Below are positions 34,402 to 43,744 of a DNA stretch of 62,388 nucleotides, one piece after another. The notes below the pieces were generated by a model, which had not been told where the DNA came from, ran no database searches, and saw only the letters and a list, made by a program, of their open reading frames with translations. Position 1 is the first letter of the stretch. Each line of letters opens with the position of its first letter. Where the stretch lies: contig JAFVNW010000047.1 in the NCBI GenBank assembly GCA_017506175.1, forward strand, positions 1 to 62,388, in the 5' to 3' direction. The DNA is from Bacteroidales bacterium. Lineage in GTDB: Bacteria; Bacteroidota; Bacteroidia; Bacteroidales; WCHB1-69. Position numbers and translations under genes: made by a program.

Positions 34402-35219
34402 TATTCTGCAGATTTGAGGGCGTAGGTTTGATCTCTCAGCCACGCCGCCCATTCTATATTGTTCTTGTCAGCGGTGAAGGTGGAATAAGGGATCGGTTTC
34501 CCGAAAGTAATGGTGAATGTATTGCCTTTTTGGCGGTACATTTCATCCACTAAATAGAGCATTTCAATATTGAATTTGATGCCGATTGCCTTTCTGAAAC
34601 GTGCTAGATTGTAGAAGAAGTTGCTGTTCTTGCCGTCGAAATAGGCTGGGATGATGTCGCGTTGATATTGTTTCGCTTTGGCCACAATGGTCGGTTTCCA
34701 CTCCAAATCACGGATGACGCCGCCCTTTTGCTTGCGGGAGCAGAGTCCGGCGGGAAAATAGATGATGGCCTCGTCGGAGGCGAATGTGTCGTTGAACTGC
34801 TGGATCGCATTGTGCCCTTGCTTGCCGTGTTTGTTAATGGGGACGAAAACGTCTTTCATCGGCTTGACATTCATCAGCAGGTCGTTGACAGGGAACTTGA
34901 TGTCGCTACGGAATTCCGACAAGAGGCAGATGTAGCAAAGTCCGTCCAATCCGCCCAAAGGATGATTGGAGGTGATGATGTAGCGACCTGTCTTGGGAAG
35001 GTTCTCTTCTCCTTGGACTTTCAGATGGGCACCGAGCATTTCCAGTACGTTTTTGGCAAATGCCAAAGATTCGTCATCGCTGTGGTAAAGCAGAAAGTCG
35101 TTCATATCGTCCTGATGGATAGTGCGTTCCAGCCATCGGATTACGACTTTCGGCAACCGCTTGTGCCATTTCGGGCTTTTTGCCGCAATGACTTGGTCCA
35201 CATCAATTCTCAGGGGCAT
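34401..35219 (-). CDS. glsA: Glycine-lipid O-acyltransferase (GlsA-type, PlsC-like)
   Basis: A 272-residue acyltransferase of the 1-acylglycerol-3-phosphate acyltransferase superfamily. The active-site block is the NHPLGGLDG variant of NHxxxxD (ITSNHPLGGLDGL), followed by VNDLLMNVKPMKDVFVPINK and a later FPAGLCSRKQKGGVIRD, which is the acceptor-site FPEG-like motif. It is expected to esterify the hydroxyl of the N-acyl-glycine made by GlsB. It starts on the last base of the M4 protease stop (TAATG) and ends on the first base of glsB. Confidence 0.8.
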   Translation of the reverse strand: MPLRIDVDQVIAAKSPKWHKRLPKVVIRWLERTIHQDDMNDFLLYHSDDESLAFAKNVLEMLGAHLKVQGEENLPKTGRYIITSNHPLGGLDGLCYICLLSEFRSDIKFPVNDLLMNVKPMKDVFVPINKHGKQGHNAIQQFNDTFASDEAIIYFPAGLCSRKQKGGVIRDLEWKPTIVAKAKQYQRDIIPAYFDGKNSNFFYNLARFRKAIGIKFNIEMLYLVDEMYRQKGNTFTITFGKPIPYSTFTADKNNIEWAAWLRDQTYALKSAE

Positions 35220-38200
35220 TAGTCTTTGACGATTTTTGAGGTTCCGAGGATTTCGTTGCCATTGGTGAGACGCAGCACGTACATTCCGTTGGCAAACGGG
35301 GTCAGGTTGATTGTGGTCAGTCCGTTTTGGATACTGCCCTTGCTCAATTCACGTCCGAAGAGGTCGAAAAGTTGATACTCAACATTCTCTGAAGAGCAGT
35401 TGTTCAATTGCACGCTCACCTGTTCCGAAGTTGGATTGGGATAGATGGTGAAGGAGGCGTGTTGGGGTTCGTTCTCGTTGATGGCATCGGATTCCAGCAG
35501 ACGGACATTATCAAGGTAAACATGGTCCAAAGTGAATGACATGCCCATTAAATTCATATCATTGCTGAAGCATTTCGATTCGAAGGTGATGGCATGCACA
35601 CCATCAAGGTAGTCGCTGAGGTTGATGGCGCGGGTGGTGAACGGGTCGTTGCCGGGAGTGGAAGGGATGTAGTTCTGACTTACTTGCACTCCGTCAACCA
35701 GCACGCGCATCATGCTGGAGCCCAGCAAATCAAAACCGCTGAGCATGTCACCGTAGCCCATCGAGCTGAGCAACATCTCGTAGGTGTTCTTGCCTGAGGT
35801 CTGCTTCAAGTCAAATTGGATGGCCATTTGAGCCATGTCGTTGCCGTCGGCACAGAAAGTGATCTTGGAATCCATCTTTTGGTTGGCCATCCAGGGAAAT
35901 ATCGGGTTGGGGATTTCCAGCTCGCTGTAATAATCGATGATGCTGCCGCCGCTCATGTTCCAGACTTTGCCGCCGTTGTAACCGGAAACGGTGCTTAGTG
36001 CGGCCGAAGCGTGTTCATTGACTTCGGAATAACTGAATTGCTTGTAGGCGTCATTGTCGAAAGTGATGACGTCAATCTCGTTCAGTGCGCGCGGACGAAC
36101 CACCACTTTGGAGATGGAGTTGTCACTTGCATCCAGGTCGTCGGGATTGGCGGCGATGACGTAAATGGTGTTGCGTGCTGCGGTTGTGAAGTCGGCTCCC
36201 GTGCTGAATGAAAGCGTCAGCGTGTCTTGTGAGGTGATGGCCTGTTCCAGGACAAAGTTCTCAATAGTGGTGTCGCTGCTGTTGATTTTGAAGCCAATAG
36301 GGATTTCGGTTCCTGCGGGGATGCTGTCGCAGATATCGAAGGTGACGGTGAAAGTGATGGTAGTGGTATCGGTCAGATGGCATGAGGAGACCGGGGAGGT
36401 GATGCTCAGAATGTGTACGTCGGTGTTTTGATAAATCAGATTGCTGAAATTATAATTTGTGATTTGGCTGGTGACGCTGTCGGTGAAGTCCGGTCTTACG
36501 GAAATGTCCAGAATGTGGTTGCCGATGGCTGAAACGTCAACAGTGTGGTTGAGCGTGATTTCAAAAGTCTCGTTCGGCTCGACATCTTCGGTCAGCGTCA
36601 CGCTTTCGGTGAAAGTGGTGTTGTTGTCGAGGGTGACGTTGAAGACGAGGTCGGTGCCGGCGGCGAGGGGCTGTTCGCAGGAGTTGTAGGTGAGTGCCAT
36701 TGTGACGGGTTCTTCGGCGGTGAGGGCGCAGTCGGTGGCGGGGGAGAGTATGTCGGTGATATAGACGGCGGTGTCGGAATAGCGGCGGCCGAGACCAACG
36801 GCGTACCATGCGTCAGCCACGGCATACACCTCATCGGAGCAATCGCCGTAAAGATCTGCGGCGACAATCATGGAGAGTTCGCGTGTTTCAGCATAGTCGG
36901 AGGTGGGTACCAAATTTTCGGTCAGTGTGTAGAAGGCGATTTGCTCGGCGGCTTCCGTTCCGATGCCGTGTACATTGAAGGCGTTGCCGATGTCATTGGT
37001 ACCGCTGCCGCCCTCGCTGAGCAGGTAGAACCAGTAGTTGGCCACGCCGCTGTTGTAGTGTACGCCGCCTTGGTCCATCGCTGCGTTCGGGTCGTCGGGA
37101 TACATCCAGTTTGTACCCTGATAAGTATCCGGCTGCTGGTACAGGTTGGGGTTCGACATGTCGCGGATGGGCGTTCCGAGTTCTTCGCCGATGGTCCAGA
37201 TCAGGTTCCCGGTGGCATCGTAAGCGATCATCGTTCCGAAGATGTCGCTGAAAGCCTCGTTGAGAGCGCCCGGCTCGTTTTCGTAATTCAGGTTGGCGGT
37301 GTTTTCCGTGAGTCCATGGGTGATTTCGTGACCGCACACGGACAGAATGGTGAACTGTTTGCCGTTGCGTCCGTCGCCGTACCACATAGCGCCGTCGCTC
37401 CAGCAAGCGTTCTCCACGTTGGTGCCGAGGTGGACGTAGCTCATCAGGCGCAGGCCGTTGTTGTCAATGCTGTTGCGGCCGAATTTTTCAAGGTAGTAGT
37501 CGTAGGTCCTCTCCGCGCCGTAGTGGGCTTCGTTGGCCACGCTGTCAGTATCAAAGAAATTGTCGGTGTCGGTTACATCCAAGGCGGCGGTGGAGTCGAG
37601 TTCCATCAGGCTGCCGGTGTTGTGGAGGGAGCGGGTGTAAATGCCGTTGCCTTCGCCGCGGCTGAGTTCGCGAAGAATGAAATTGTTGGGGGCGATGGAG
37701 TCAACGGTCAGGGTTTGAATGCCGTGGTAGCGGGTTTTCGCCTGAACCTCTACGCTAACGTTTTGATTTTTTTTTATCTGTTTCAAGATTTCCCCACTCA
37801 GTGCGTCAATGTAAAATACTTGTTTGCCAAGTGGTTGGATGGCAAATACTTCCACTTCATATACCAAGCGGTAGCTGCTGACATCGGTTCCGTGCTTCGG
37901 GTCGAAGAACATCAGTTTCGGTGTCGGATAATAGGTTGCATCCTTGTCCTGCATGGTCTCTTTCAGGTCGTTTTCCAAAGTCGGCACTTGCCATGCGTAC
38001 TGGTCGGCGGGGGCATTGAGAATGGCCAGCGCAACCGCATCATCGGCAGCGAAAATCGGGGTGTAGGGCTTCGCGAAGTCGGCCATGTTCACACCGTTGA
38101 TGTAGGTGACCACGCCGTTCTTCTCATGAAGAAGCATGATGGCGTCCTCAATAGGAACGCCCATGTATTGCTGCTGGTAACGATACGTCTTATTCCCGTT

Positions 38201-38452
38201 TTTGGCGGTTGTGACATTCAAAAGCACCATCTCATTACCCTGCCGGAATCCAAATTTGTCGGCATATTTGTCAAAAAAATGTTCTGCCGGTATCTGATAA
38301 TTCTCTTTGATCATCAGGATGCGGCCTTTGGCCTTGATGGCGGCAATTTCTTGCAATGCGGAGGAAATGTGGACGGCGGCAGCACCGTCATTCTGTGCGA
38401 AACCGCCGAAAATCATCATCAGCGGAAGAATGAAAATGACAAATTTCTTCAT
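35219..38452 (-). CDS. Secreted M4 thermolysin-like protease with T9SS signal
   Basis: A 1077-residue exported protease. A signal peptide (MKKFVIFILPLMMIFGGFAQ) leads into an FTP/PepSY-type propeptide (to about 220). The M4 catalytic domain has HEITHGLTEN (zinc His pair and general base), GALNEAFSDIFG (Glu ligand) and HYNSGVANYWFYLLSEG. Two CARDB-like beta domains follow, then a carbohydrate-binding-like region. The C-terminal domain is T9SS type A: FTIYPNPTSEQ, YQLFDLFGRE, GMYVLRL. It heads a tightly coupled run with glsA, glsB and engB. Confidence 0.93.
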   Translation of the reverse strand: MKKFVIFILPLMMIFGGFAQNDGAAAVHISSALQEIAAIKAKGRILMIKENYQIPAEHFFDKYADKFGFRQGNEMVLLNVTTAKNGNKTYRYQQQYMGVPIEDAIMLLHEKNGVVTYINGVNMADFAKPYTPIFAADDAVALAILNAPADQYAWQVPTLENDLKETMQDKDATYYPTPKLMFFDPKHGTDVSSYRLVYEVEVFAIQPLGKQVFYIDALSGEILKQIKKNQNVSVEVQAKTRYHGIQTLTVDSIAPNNFILRELSRGEGNGIYTRSLHNTGSLMELDSTAALDVTDTDNFFDTDSVANEAHYGAERTYDYYLEKFGRNSIDNNGLRLMSYVHLGTNVENACWSDGAMWYGDGRNGKQFTILSVCGHEITHGLTENTANLNYENEPGALNEAFSDIFGTMIAYDATGNLIWTIGEELGTPIRDMSNPNLYQQPDTYQGTNWMYPDDPNAAMDQGGVHYNSGVANYWFYLLSEGGSGTNDIGNAFNVHGIGTEAAEQIAFYTLTENLVPTSDYAETRELSMIVAADLYGDCSDEVYAVADAWYAVGLGRRYSDTAVYITDILSPATDCALTAEEPVTMALTYNSCEQPLAAGTDLVFNVTLDNNTTFTESVTLTEDVEPNETFEITLNHTVDVSAIGNHILDISVRPDFTDSVTSQITNYNFSNLIYQNTDVHILSITSPVSSCHLTDTTTITFTVTFDICDSIPAGTEIPIGFKINSSDTTIENFVLEQAITSQDTLTLSFSTGADFTTAARNTIYVIAANPDDLDASDNSISKVVVRPRALNEIDVITFDNDAYKQFSYSEVNEHASAALSTVSGYNGGKVWNMSGGSIIDYYSELEIPNPIFPWMANQKMDSKITFCADGNDMAQMAIQFDLKQTSGKNTYEMLLSSMGYGDMLSGFDLLGSSMMRVLVDGVQVSQNYIPSTPGNDPFTTRAINLSDYLDGVHAITFESKCFSNDMNLMGMSFTLDHVYLDNVRLLESDAINENEPQHASFTIYPNPTSEQVSVQLNNCSSENVEYQLFDLFGRELSKGSIQNGLTTINLTPFANGMYVLRLTNGNEILGTSKIVKD

Positions 38453-38480
38453 AATTGATCTTAAATAAAAAACAAGGCTG

Positions 38481-38488
38481 CAAATTTA
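38481..38488 (-). promoter_or_regulatory. -7 box for the M4 protease run
   Basis: The minus strand reads TAAATTTG, 28 nt upstream of the start codon. Confidence 0.55.
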
Positions 38489-38542
38489 CAAAAATAATCT
38501 CAAATGGGTGTATGGATTTATTCAAACAACAGTCAGCCGACA

Positions 38543-39835
38543 TCAGTACCTTCTATTCCGCCAGGCGGCGTGCGCCGCATCTGCGGATTCATACTGCCCA
38601 TAGACGTTGAAAAATTGGTCCGAGAGTATATAATCCTTTTTGTTGTAGGAAGCGACGCGCTTTTTCAGCACTAAATAGGAACCATTGGGACTGTTGAACA
38701 CACCTGCCTCAGAGAAGGTGTTGGGCAACAATTCCGACCCGAACTCGTCGCAGATGAGGCCTTTTCCTTCGTAATTGCGTACCACATACCAGGTATCTCC
38801 CTCATACTCTTTGGTCTCGATGATGACATTGTCGTAATAGGTCAGTTTTTCCCCGCTGGACACAATATCGCCACGCAAATTGATGAGATGGAGGCATCCA
38901 TTGACTTCAATCTGGAAGAGGTCCAGCCCGCCATGCCGGTAGTTGAGCAGCGAGAAGTTCGACACGGCCGGATAGGGAAAGGTCTTGTGGGGGAAGATGC
39001 GGACGCCGTCGGTATTATACACGGCATACGCGTCCGTGCCGTTGACATCGTATGTGATGCGGATGAGTTGCCCCTCGCAGATGTAGGAGAGGTCGGTGAT
39101 GGGGGCGTTGCCGCCGCTGACTAATCCGACGGGGTACGGGTTCTCAACCTCAACGTATTGGCCGCGGTCGCCCATCTTAAAGACCTTCCACTGGATGGTG
39201 CCGTTGGGCAGGTGGCGTCCGAGCAGACGCGGCGTGCCCGCAGTGTTGGCGCCACGGTAGATGTCGTATTTGAAGTCGGGGTCGGTAAGGGTGCTCACAT
39301 CAACAGAACCCCAGTCGTTGTATGCGCCGATGGCGGTCGGCGGAATCGAGAGGTTCCGTTCATTGATGCCGGAGAAGAGCGGACGCGGCTGCATATCGAC
39401 CATCTGTGCCCGCCCGGTGGTGGCAGGCTTCGCGGTCGGCTGCGGTCTGGCGTTCGCCTTCTTGAGTAGGATGATATTGTCCTCCATTCGCCGGATGTCG
39501 GACTCGCTTTTGCCATTTGAACGATACTCATACAGAAGCTTGTATGCCCGTCCTACCATACAGTCGGAATTGTGGTGACCGTTTGTGCCGCCGCATTCGG
39601 GACAGAGTCGGTCTTCCAACTGCTGCTGTCGCTCGGGGTCAACGGACTGCGATGACGAACTGTTCTGCTCATCGTAGGGGCAGCCGGGCTTGTGGTGCTC
39701 GCCGCTCTCAAAGTCAATGTATCCGCAATTGGGACAGACCACGCCCACTACTGTGGGGGAACTTGCGGGAGGAATCTGCGATAGTCCTATGATTATCAGC
39801 GATATAAAAAACAAAGACAGAAGGATTCTTTTCAT
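38543..39835 (-). CDS. Exported protein with two CCHC zinc-knuckle-like motifs
   Basis: A 430-residue protein of unknown function. The signal peptide is MKRILLSLFFISLIIIGLSQ. Then come two short Cys/His clusters: C34, C37, H47/H48, C52 (VCPNCGYIDF, HHKPGCPY) and C78, C81, H87/H88, C92 (LCPECGGTNGHHNSDC). Such zinc knuckles are usual in cytoplasmic proteins and odd after a signal peptide. The C-terminal half has repeated beta-hairpin patterns (GLICDEFGSELLPNTF) that recall WG-type repeats. The ATG at 39835 is preferred because the -7 box is at 39857-39864 and the longer frame reads across the pepP relic. Confidence 0.7.
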   Translation of the reverse strand: MKRILLSLFFISLIIIGLSQIPPASSPTVVGVVCPNCGYIDFESGEHHKPGCPYDEQNSSSSQSVDPERQQQLEDRLCPECGGTNGHHNSDCMVGRAYKLLYEYRSNGKSESDIRRMEDNIILLKKANARPQPTAKPATTGRAQMVDMQPRPLFSGINERNLSIPPTAIGAYNDWGSVDVSTLTDPDFKYDIYRGANTAGTPRLLGRHLPNGTIQWKVFKMGDRGQYVEVENPYPVGLVSGGNAPITDLSYICEGQLIRITYDVNGTDAYAVYNTDGVRIFPHKTFPYPAVSNFSLLNYRHGGLDLFQIEVNGCLHLINLRGDIVSSGEKLTYYDNVIIETKEYEGDTWYVVRNYEGKGLICDEFGSELLPNTFSEAGVFNSPNGSYLVLKKRVASYNKKDYILSDQFFNVYGQYESADAAHAAWRNRRY

Positions 39836-39856
39836 TTTTTGATAATTTAAACACGG

Positions 39857-39864
39857 CAAAAGTA
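39857..39864 (-). promoter_or_regulatory. -7 box for the zinc-knuckle protein gene
   Basis: The minus strand reads TACTTTTG, 21 nt upstream of the chosen start. Confidence 0.6.
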
Positions 39865-39906
39865 CGATAAATTTTCGTAATTTCAATTTTTCACAAAAAT
39901 CCATGC

Positions 39907-40046
39907 TGCGAGCTGGCATTAACGTGCTCGAAGAGGGCATCGGCGTGCGCATCGAGACCGACGTGGTGATGGGCGACCAGCCCATCAACCTCATGCCCGA
40001 CATGCCCGTGGAGGTGGAGGAAATCGAGGCGGCTATGGCTCGGTAA
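39907..40046 (+). pseudogene. Xaa-Pro aminopeptidase 3'-end relic
   Basis: The plus strand encodes LEEGIGVRIETDVV, then PINLMPDMPVEVEEIE and a TAA at 40044-40046. This matches the last 35-40 residues of the intact pepP at 28587-29873 (AEEGIGVRIETDVV and on). Many third codon positions differ, so it is not a recent copy of that gene. Just upstream the match to SCEPGIYV continues only with a lost base (GAGCTGGCATT against GAGCCTGGCATT), after which nothing of the gene remains. Confidence 0.85.
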
Positions 40047-40103
40047 AAGACACCATTCCTTATAAAAATCAAAACGAAACGCACTTTATATTAAATAATT
40101 ACC

Positions 40104-40111
40104 TATATTTG
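40104..40111 (+). promoter_or_regulatory. -7 box for the 40211 gene
   Basis: TATATTTG followed by CAGCG, 99 nt before the start codon. Confidence 0.55.
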
Positions 40112-40210
40112 CAGCGTCATATTGTCACCCTTGTTTTATGAGACTTCGCAAGGTGGACAGTATGGCGCCAAAAATTTCAAACAGGAGTCTCTTTTAACCC
40201 CTTAAATTTT

Positions 40211-41989
40211 ATGCGTATGAAAAAAGTACTACTCCTTTTCAGTCTGGCATTCTCATTCGCCATGCTTCAGGCACAGACGGTTGTCTATTCCGACAACTTC
40301 GACAGCTACACCGCCGGTCAGCAGCTTTGTTCACAGAACAACACCAACTGGACGACATGGAGCAACGCCCCCGGCACCTCCGAAGATGCCTACATCTCTA
40401 CCGAGCAGGCTAATAGCGGAAACAACTCCCTTAAAATCACTGGTACCAACGACATCATCTATCGTTTCTCCAACCAGACTTCAGGGGTGTTCGACATCGA
40501 CTTCAACTATTATGTCCCCACAAGTGGCAGCGGTGCCTACTTCAACGTGCAGCACTACTACAACCCAGGAATAGAGTGGGCCTTCGAGTGCTTCCTCTAC
40601 AACAGCGGCAGTGGCTACATCACCATCAACAACAACAATACCAACTTCAGCTATCCGACCAACGCATGGTTCCCCGTCAAGATTCACGTGGACCTTGACA
40701 ACAACTCGGCCAGCCTCACGGTCAACGGCACCAGCGTCATCACCTGGACCTTCAGCAACACCTCCGAGGCAGCCAACGGTCTTTGCCAGCTCGGTTCTGT
40801 CAACTTCTACGCGGGCGCACCGAACAACGCCAGCGGCACCTACTATGTGGACGACTTCGTCTTCTCTGAAATCACCGCAGCCAACGACGGCAGCTTCGTC
40901 ATTACACCGAACATGGACATCCACTGGGATGTTGAGTACGGAACCACTAGTACCTACCCCCTCAGCCTCAGCAATCCCGGCGGCATGCCCGTCAACTACC
41001 GCATTGTGCCGGTTTACGACGTGACTGCTGGCACTGCACAAGGAGAAACCACCCTCACCCGTGCCGGTGACTTGGGTAGTGGCATCATCTTTGGCAGCAC
41101 CTTTGTCGCAGCCGCTATCGGTTATACCGCCACCGACCTCATCAACCAAAACCTCATCGGCTACTCGCTGGATCTCATCGAAGTTTATTTGGAAAATGTT
41201 GATCTGATGCTCAACTCCAAAATCCAGATTTACGACATGAACGGCATTCTCGTGGACGGTCCCGGTGAAGTGATTTACGAACAGGCCTTTACCCCCGTGG
41301 AAGGACTGAACAGTGTTTCCCTCACTACACCGTATCTGCTTGACGGCCGCGACCTTTGGTTTGGCGTCTACTTTGAGCAGACGGAAGAGACCGCTGCCTC
41401 CGAGGACCTTAAGCCTTCCATCGGCTGCGACGACGCCACCAGCCCCGACCCGTATGGCAACTGGTGCAAGACCTCCGTGGCGTGGAACCACCTCAACACC
41501 AACTCCTCTCTCACCTACAACTGGGCCATCACGGGTCATGTGAATGGTGCCCCCATCACTCCGTGGATGAGCATCGCGCCTACTGCACAGGGCACTATCG
41601 CCGCCAACGGTTCGGAACAGGTCACCATCTCCCTCACTGCCGGTGACTTTGGTACCATCCGTACCGGCAAACTGTACCTCTACTCCAACGACCTCAACAA
41701 CAGTGTAAACATCCTCAATGTCACGGTTTACGCCACCGTATTCGACGATATTGACGAGAACGAGTCCAACCTCGTCAGCATCTACCCGAGTCCCGCCAGC
41801 ACGGCACTGAACGTACATGCTGAGAACTTCAGCAATGTTCAGATTATCAACTCTTTCGGACAGATTGTCTATAGCGCCAACATCACCGACAATGATTTCC
41901 AAATCAATGTCTCCAACCTCAGCAACGGCGTTTATTTCATCCGTTTGAACGGCGAAAGCACCGTCACCAGAAAGTTCATCAAGAAATAA
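40211..41989 (+). CDS. T9SS-secreted beta-sandwich protein
   Basis: A 592-residue exported protein. Start MRMKKVLLLFSLAFSFAMLQAQ is a signal peptide; the second Met (40217) is an equally good start. Residues about 25-225 form a jelly-roll or lectin-like region (YSDNFDSYTAGQQL, then YYVDDFVFSE). An immunoglobulin-like domain follows near 455-520 (PWMSIAPTAQGTIAANGSEQVTISL). The end is a T9SS type A domain: VSIYPSPASTALNV, IINSFGQIVYS, NGVYFIRLNGE, KFIKK. No enzyme motif was seen. Codons are strongly C-ending, as in gcvP, which suggests high expression. Confidence 0.85.
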   Translation: MRMKKVLLLFSLAFSFAMLQAQTVVYSDNFDSYTAGQQLCSQNNTNWTTWSNAPGTSEDAYISTEQANSGNNSLKITGTNDIIYRFSNQTSGVFDIDFNYYVPTSGSGAYFNVQHYYNPGIEWAFECFLYNSGSGYITINNNNTNFSYPTNAWFPVKIHVDLDNNSASLTVNGTSVITWTFSNTSEAANGLCQLGSVNFYAGAPNNASGTYYVDDFVFSEITAANDGSFVITPNMDIHWDVEYGTTSTYPLSLSNPGGMPVNYRIVPVYDVTAGTAQGETTLTRAGDLGSGIIFGSTFVAAAIGYTATDLINQNLIGYSLDLIEVYLENVDLMLNSKIQIYDMNGILVDGPGEVIYEQAFTPVEGLNSVSLTTPYLLDGRDLWFGVYFEQTEETAASEDLKPSIGCDDATSPDPYGNWCKTSVAWNHLNTNSSLTYNWAITGHVNGAPITPWMSIAPTAQGTIAANGSEQVTISLTAGDFGTIRTGKLYLYSNDLNNSVNILNVTVYATVFDDIDENESNLVSIYPSPASTALNVHAENFSNVQIINSFGQIVYSANITDNDFQINVSNLSNGVYFIRLNGESTVTRKFIKK

Positions 41990-42012
41990 TCTTATCATTT
42001 CTGAAAATATTC

Positions 42013-42041
42013 AATCCCTGTCTTTTGGCGGGGATTTTTTT
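42013..42041 (+). terminator. Terminator of the 40211 gene
   Basis: Stem AATCCCTG (42013-42020) and CGGGGATT (42029-42036), followed by a run of T, 23 nt after the stop. Confidence 0.8.
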
Positions 42042-42120
42042 GTTTAATATTTTGAAGAATTTGCGAATTCAGTTGTAAGTTTACCACCGCTTTCCTTACA
42101 AGTTTTTTTGCAGGAAGGAC

Positions 42121-42158
42121 ACACAAAAGGGATGCCGTTTCGGACATCCCTTTTGTGT
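42121..42158 (-). terminator. Perfect 14-bp hairpin after the broken T9SS gene
   Basis: ACACAAAAGGGATG (42121-42134) and CATCCCTTTTGTGT (42145-42158) around a 10-nt loop that adds CCG/CGG pairs. It lies 29 nt past the stop of the 42188 gene on the minus strand. The flanks lack a good T-run, so it may act as a terminator only through its own AT-rich base. Confidence 0.6.
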
Positions 42159-42187
42159 AGGTAATACCTCGAAGACGAGGGCAGACA

Positions 42188-43372
42188 TTATTTCTTCACC
42201 ACTTTCTTGGTGATGACGTTGTCGTCGTTGGTGATGATGCGGAAAATGTACACGCCGTTGGCCTGCGAGCTGAGGTTGATGCTGTTTACGTTCTCATCGG
42301 CCATGACCATGCGGCCGCTGAAGTCATAAACTTCCACGCGGGAGACGACCTCGCTCAGATTCACCAAGCCGGTAGTGGGATTCGGATAGAGTGCGAACTC
42401 AGCCTTACTGTGGTCTTCAACACCGCTGCTGCTTTCAATTTTGAAATTGTCGATGTACAATTTAAACATGTTGGTCTCTGAAGTGCAGTAGAAGTCAATT
42501 TTGTAAGTACCCGTGTATTCCGACAGGTCTATGGTTTGCGTGATGGGGGTGGTATTGGTCACCTCGGTGCTGGACATGATAATAGTGAAAGACGAACCAT
42601 CGTAAAGGTAAACTTTTAGTTCCTCAGGATAAGAGCTGAGCCCACAATAGTAGTCGAAAGTGAGGGTTTGGTGACCATCCAGCACAAAGTAGGGGCTATA
42701 GACATCGTCTTCGGCCCCTAAATCAGCATTATACCGATAACATAAAGCGTTATCTTCCAGATAGAAAGTGTTGCCGTCCTCGTTTTCATCTTCCGTAGTC
42801 CAGCAGGTCATCTGTGCCACATCGGAGAAGTCGTTTTCGTAAGGATACGTCGAAATAGGAGCACAGGCATTGTTGCTGGTGATGTTGACATTTGTGATGT
42901 ACAATGAGGCCATATTGGCATCGGAGAAGCAATAAAAATCTAATCTATACACACCAACATACTCTGACAGATCAATTGACAGCGTGGTATAAGTTTCATC
43001 TGTAACGTCAATCGTCGCTGTTAGTCTTTCCCAATCATCAGAGCCTTCTGGATAAAGAAAAACAGCAAAAGGCTTCCGGAAAGTTGCTGTTCCCACAACG
43101 GTAATCGAAGGTCAATGTTTGATGTCCGTCCAGGTAGAAATAAGGGGAATACAAATCATCCTCCGCATCACTACCAGGATTATACACGTATTTAGCAACA
43201 GACTGATCAATGTCAAATTGCCAAGTGTAATTGTCTCCGTTCACGTCATCAACCTCCCAGCAACCGTTTGGGATTTCGAGTGAGAAATCGCAGGAATACG
43301 GGTAGGAGAAATTGATGCCGCATTGTGCATTACCAATGGTTATCATGGCAACCATATCTTTTTCATGAGCAT
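42188..43372 (-). pseudogene. Frameshifted T9SS-secreted protein
   Basis: Two frames join to give one protein. The upstream frame (about 43355 to 43070) has GNAQCGINFSYPYSCDF and DGHQTLTFDYRCGNSNFPEAF; the downstream frame (from about 43080) goes on with AVFLYPEGSDDWE, exactly as the second domain copy reads (DGHQTLTFDYYCG, then ELKVYLYDGSS). The break is one extra T in the codons for EAF (a TTTT run). A second break lies at the N-terminus: MKKI at 43366 is one base out of frame with MVAMITIGNAQ. The end is a complete T9SS domain (FALYPNPTTG, NGVYIFRI, KKVVKK). Either a true pseudogene or two sequencing errors. Confidence 0.8.
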
Positions 43373-43682
43373 TAAGTTTTAAGGTTAATAAATAATGGGG
43401 GTGTTAATAGTATTCTTCAAATTGTCAGTACAGAATTTTTTTTCGTCATTTATCCCATTTTACCTTCTATGAACATTGCAACGATGGATATTTTTTTGAA
43501 CATTCCACCAAAAAAGAAAAAAAATCAACTTTTTTTGCAATATGTAAATTATCGACAAACAATAGCTTATAGTTTTTTGTCTTCTTTTTCCTATTATTTT
43601 CACATCCAAATTTTTTTTGCATTATGTCGAAAATGGAAGAAAATTATGGATGATTCCGTATATTTTTTTTATTAAAAAATCG
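43373..43682. other. AT-rich gap upstream of gcvP
   Basis: Extremely AT-rich DNA with several T-runs. No gene recognised. Its right end carries the gcvP promoter. Confidence 0.5.
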
Positions 43683-43690
43683 TATCTTTG
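43683..43690 (+). promoter_or_regulatory. -7 box for gcvP
   Basis: TATCTTTG followed by CACCC, 54 nt before the ATG. No glycine riboswitch was recognised in the short leader. Confidence 0.65.
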
Positions 43691-43744
43691 CACCCGTTTC
43701 TCGTAAAAAGAAATAATTTTTAAATACTTAATAATCATTATAAT

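Noticed and set aside
36545-38458. 637-codon open frame on the plus strand
   Set aside because: Antisense to the M4 protease, which has catalytic motifs and a T9SS domain. The plus-strand translation is low-complexity Val/Gly/Ala.
40481-41998. 505-codon open frame on the minus strand
   Set aside because: Antisense to the T9SS protein at 40211-41989, whose signal peptide and C-terminal domain are clear.
43691-43744. Glycine riboswitch before gcvP
   Set aside because: The leader is only about 50 nt and shows none of the glycine aptamer's conserved sequence.
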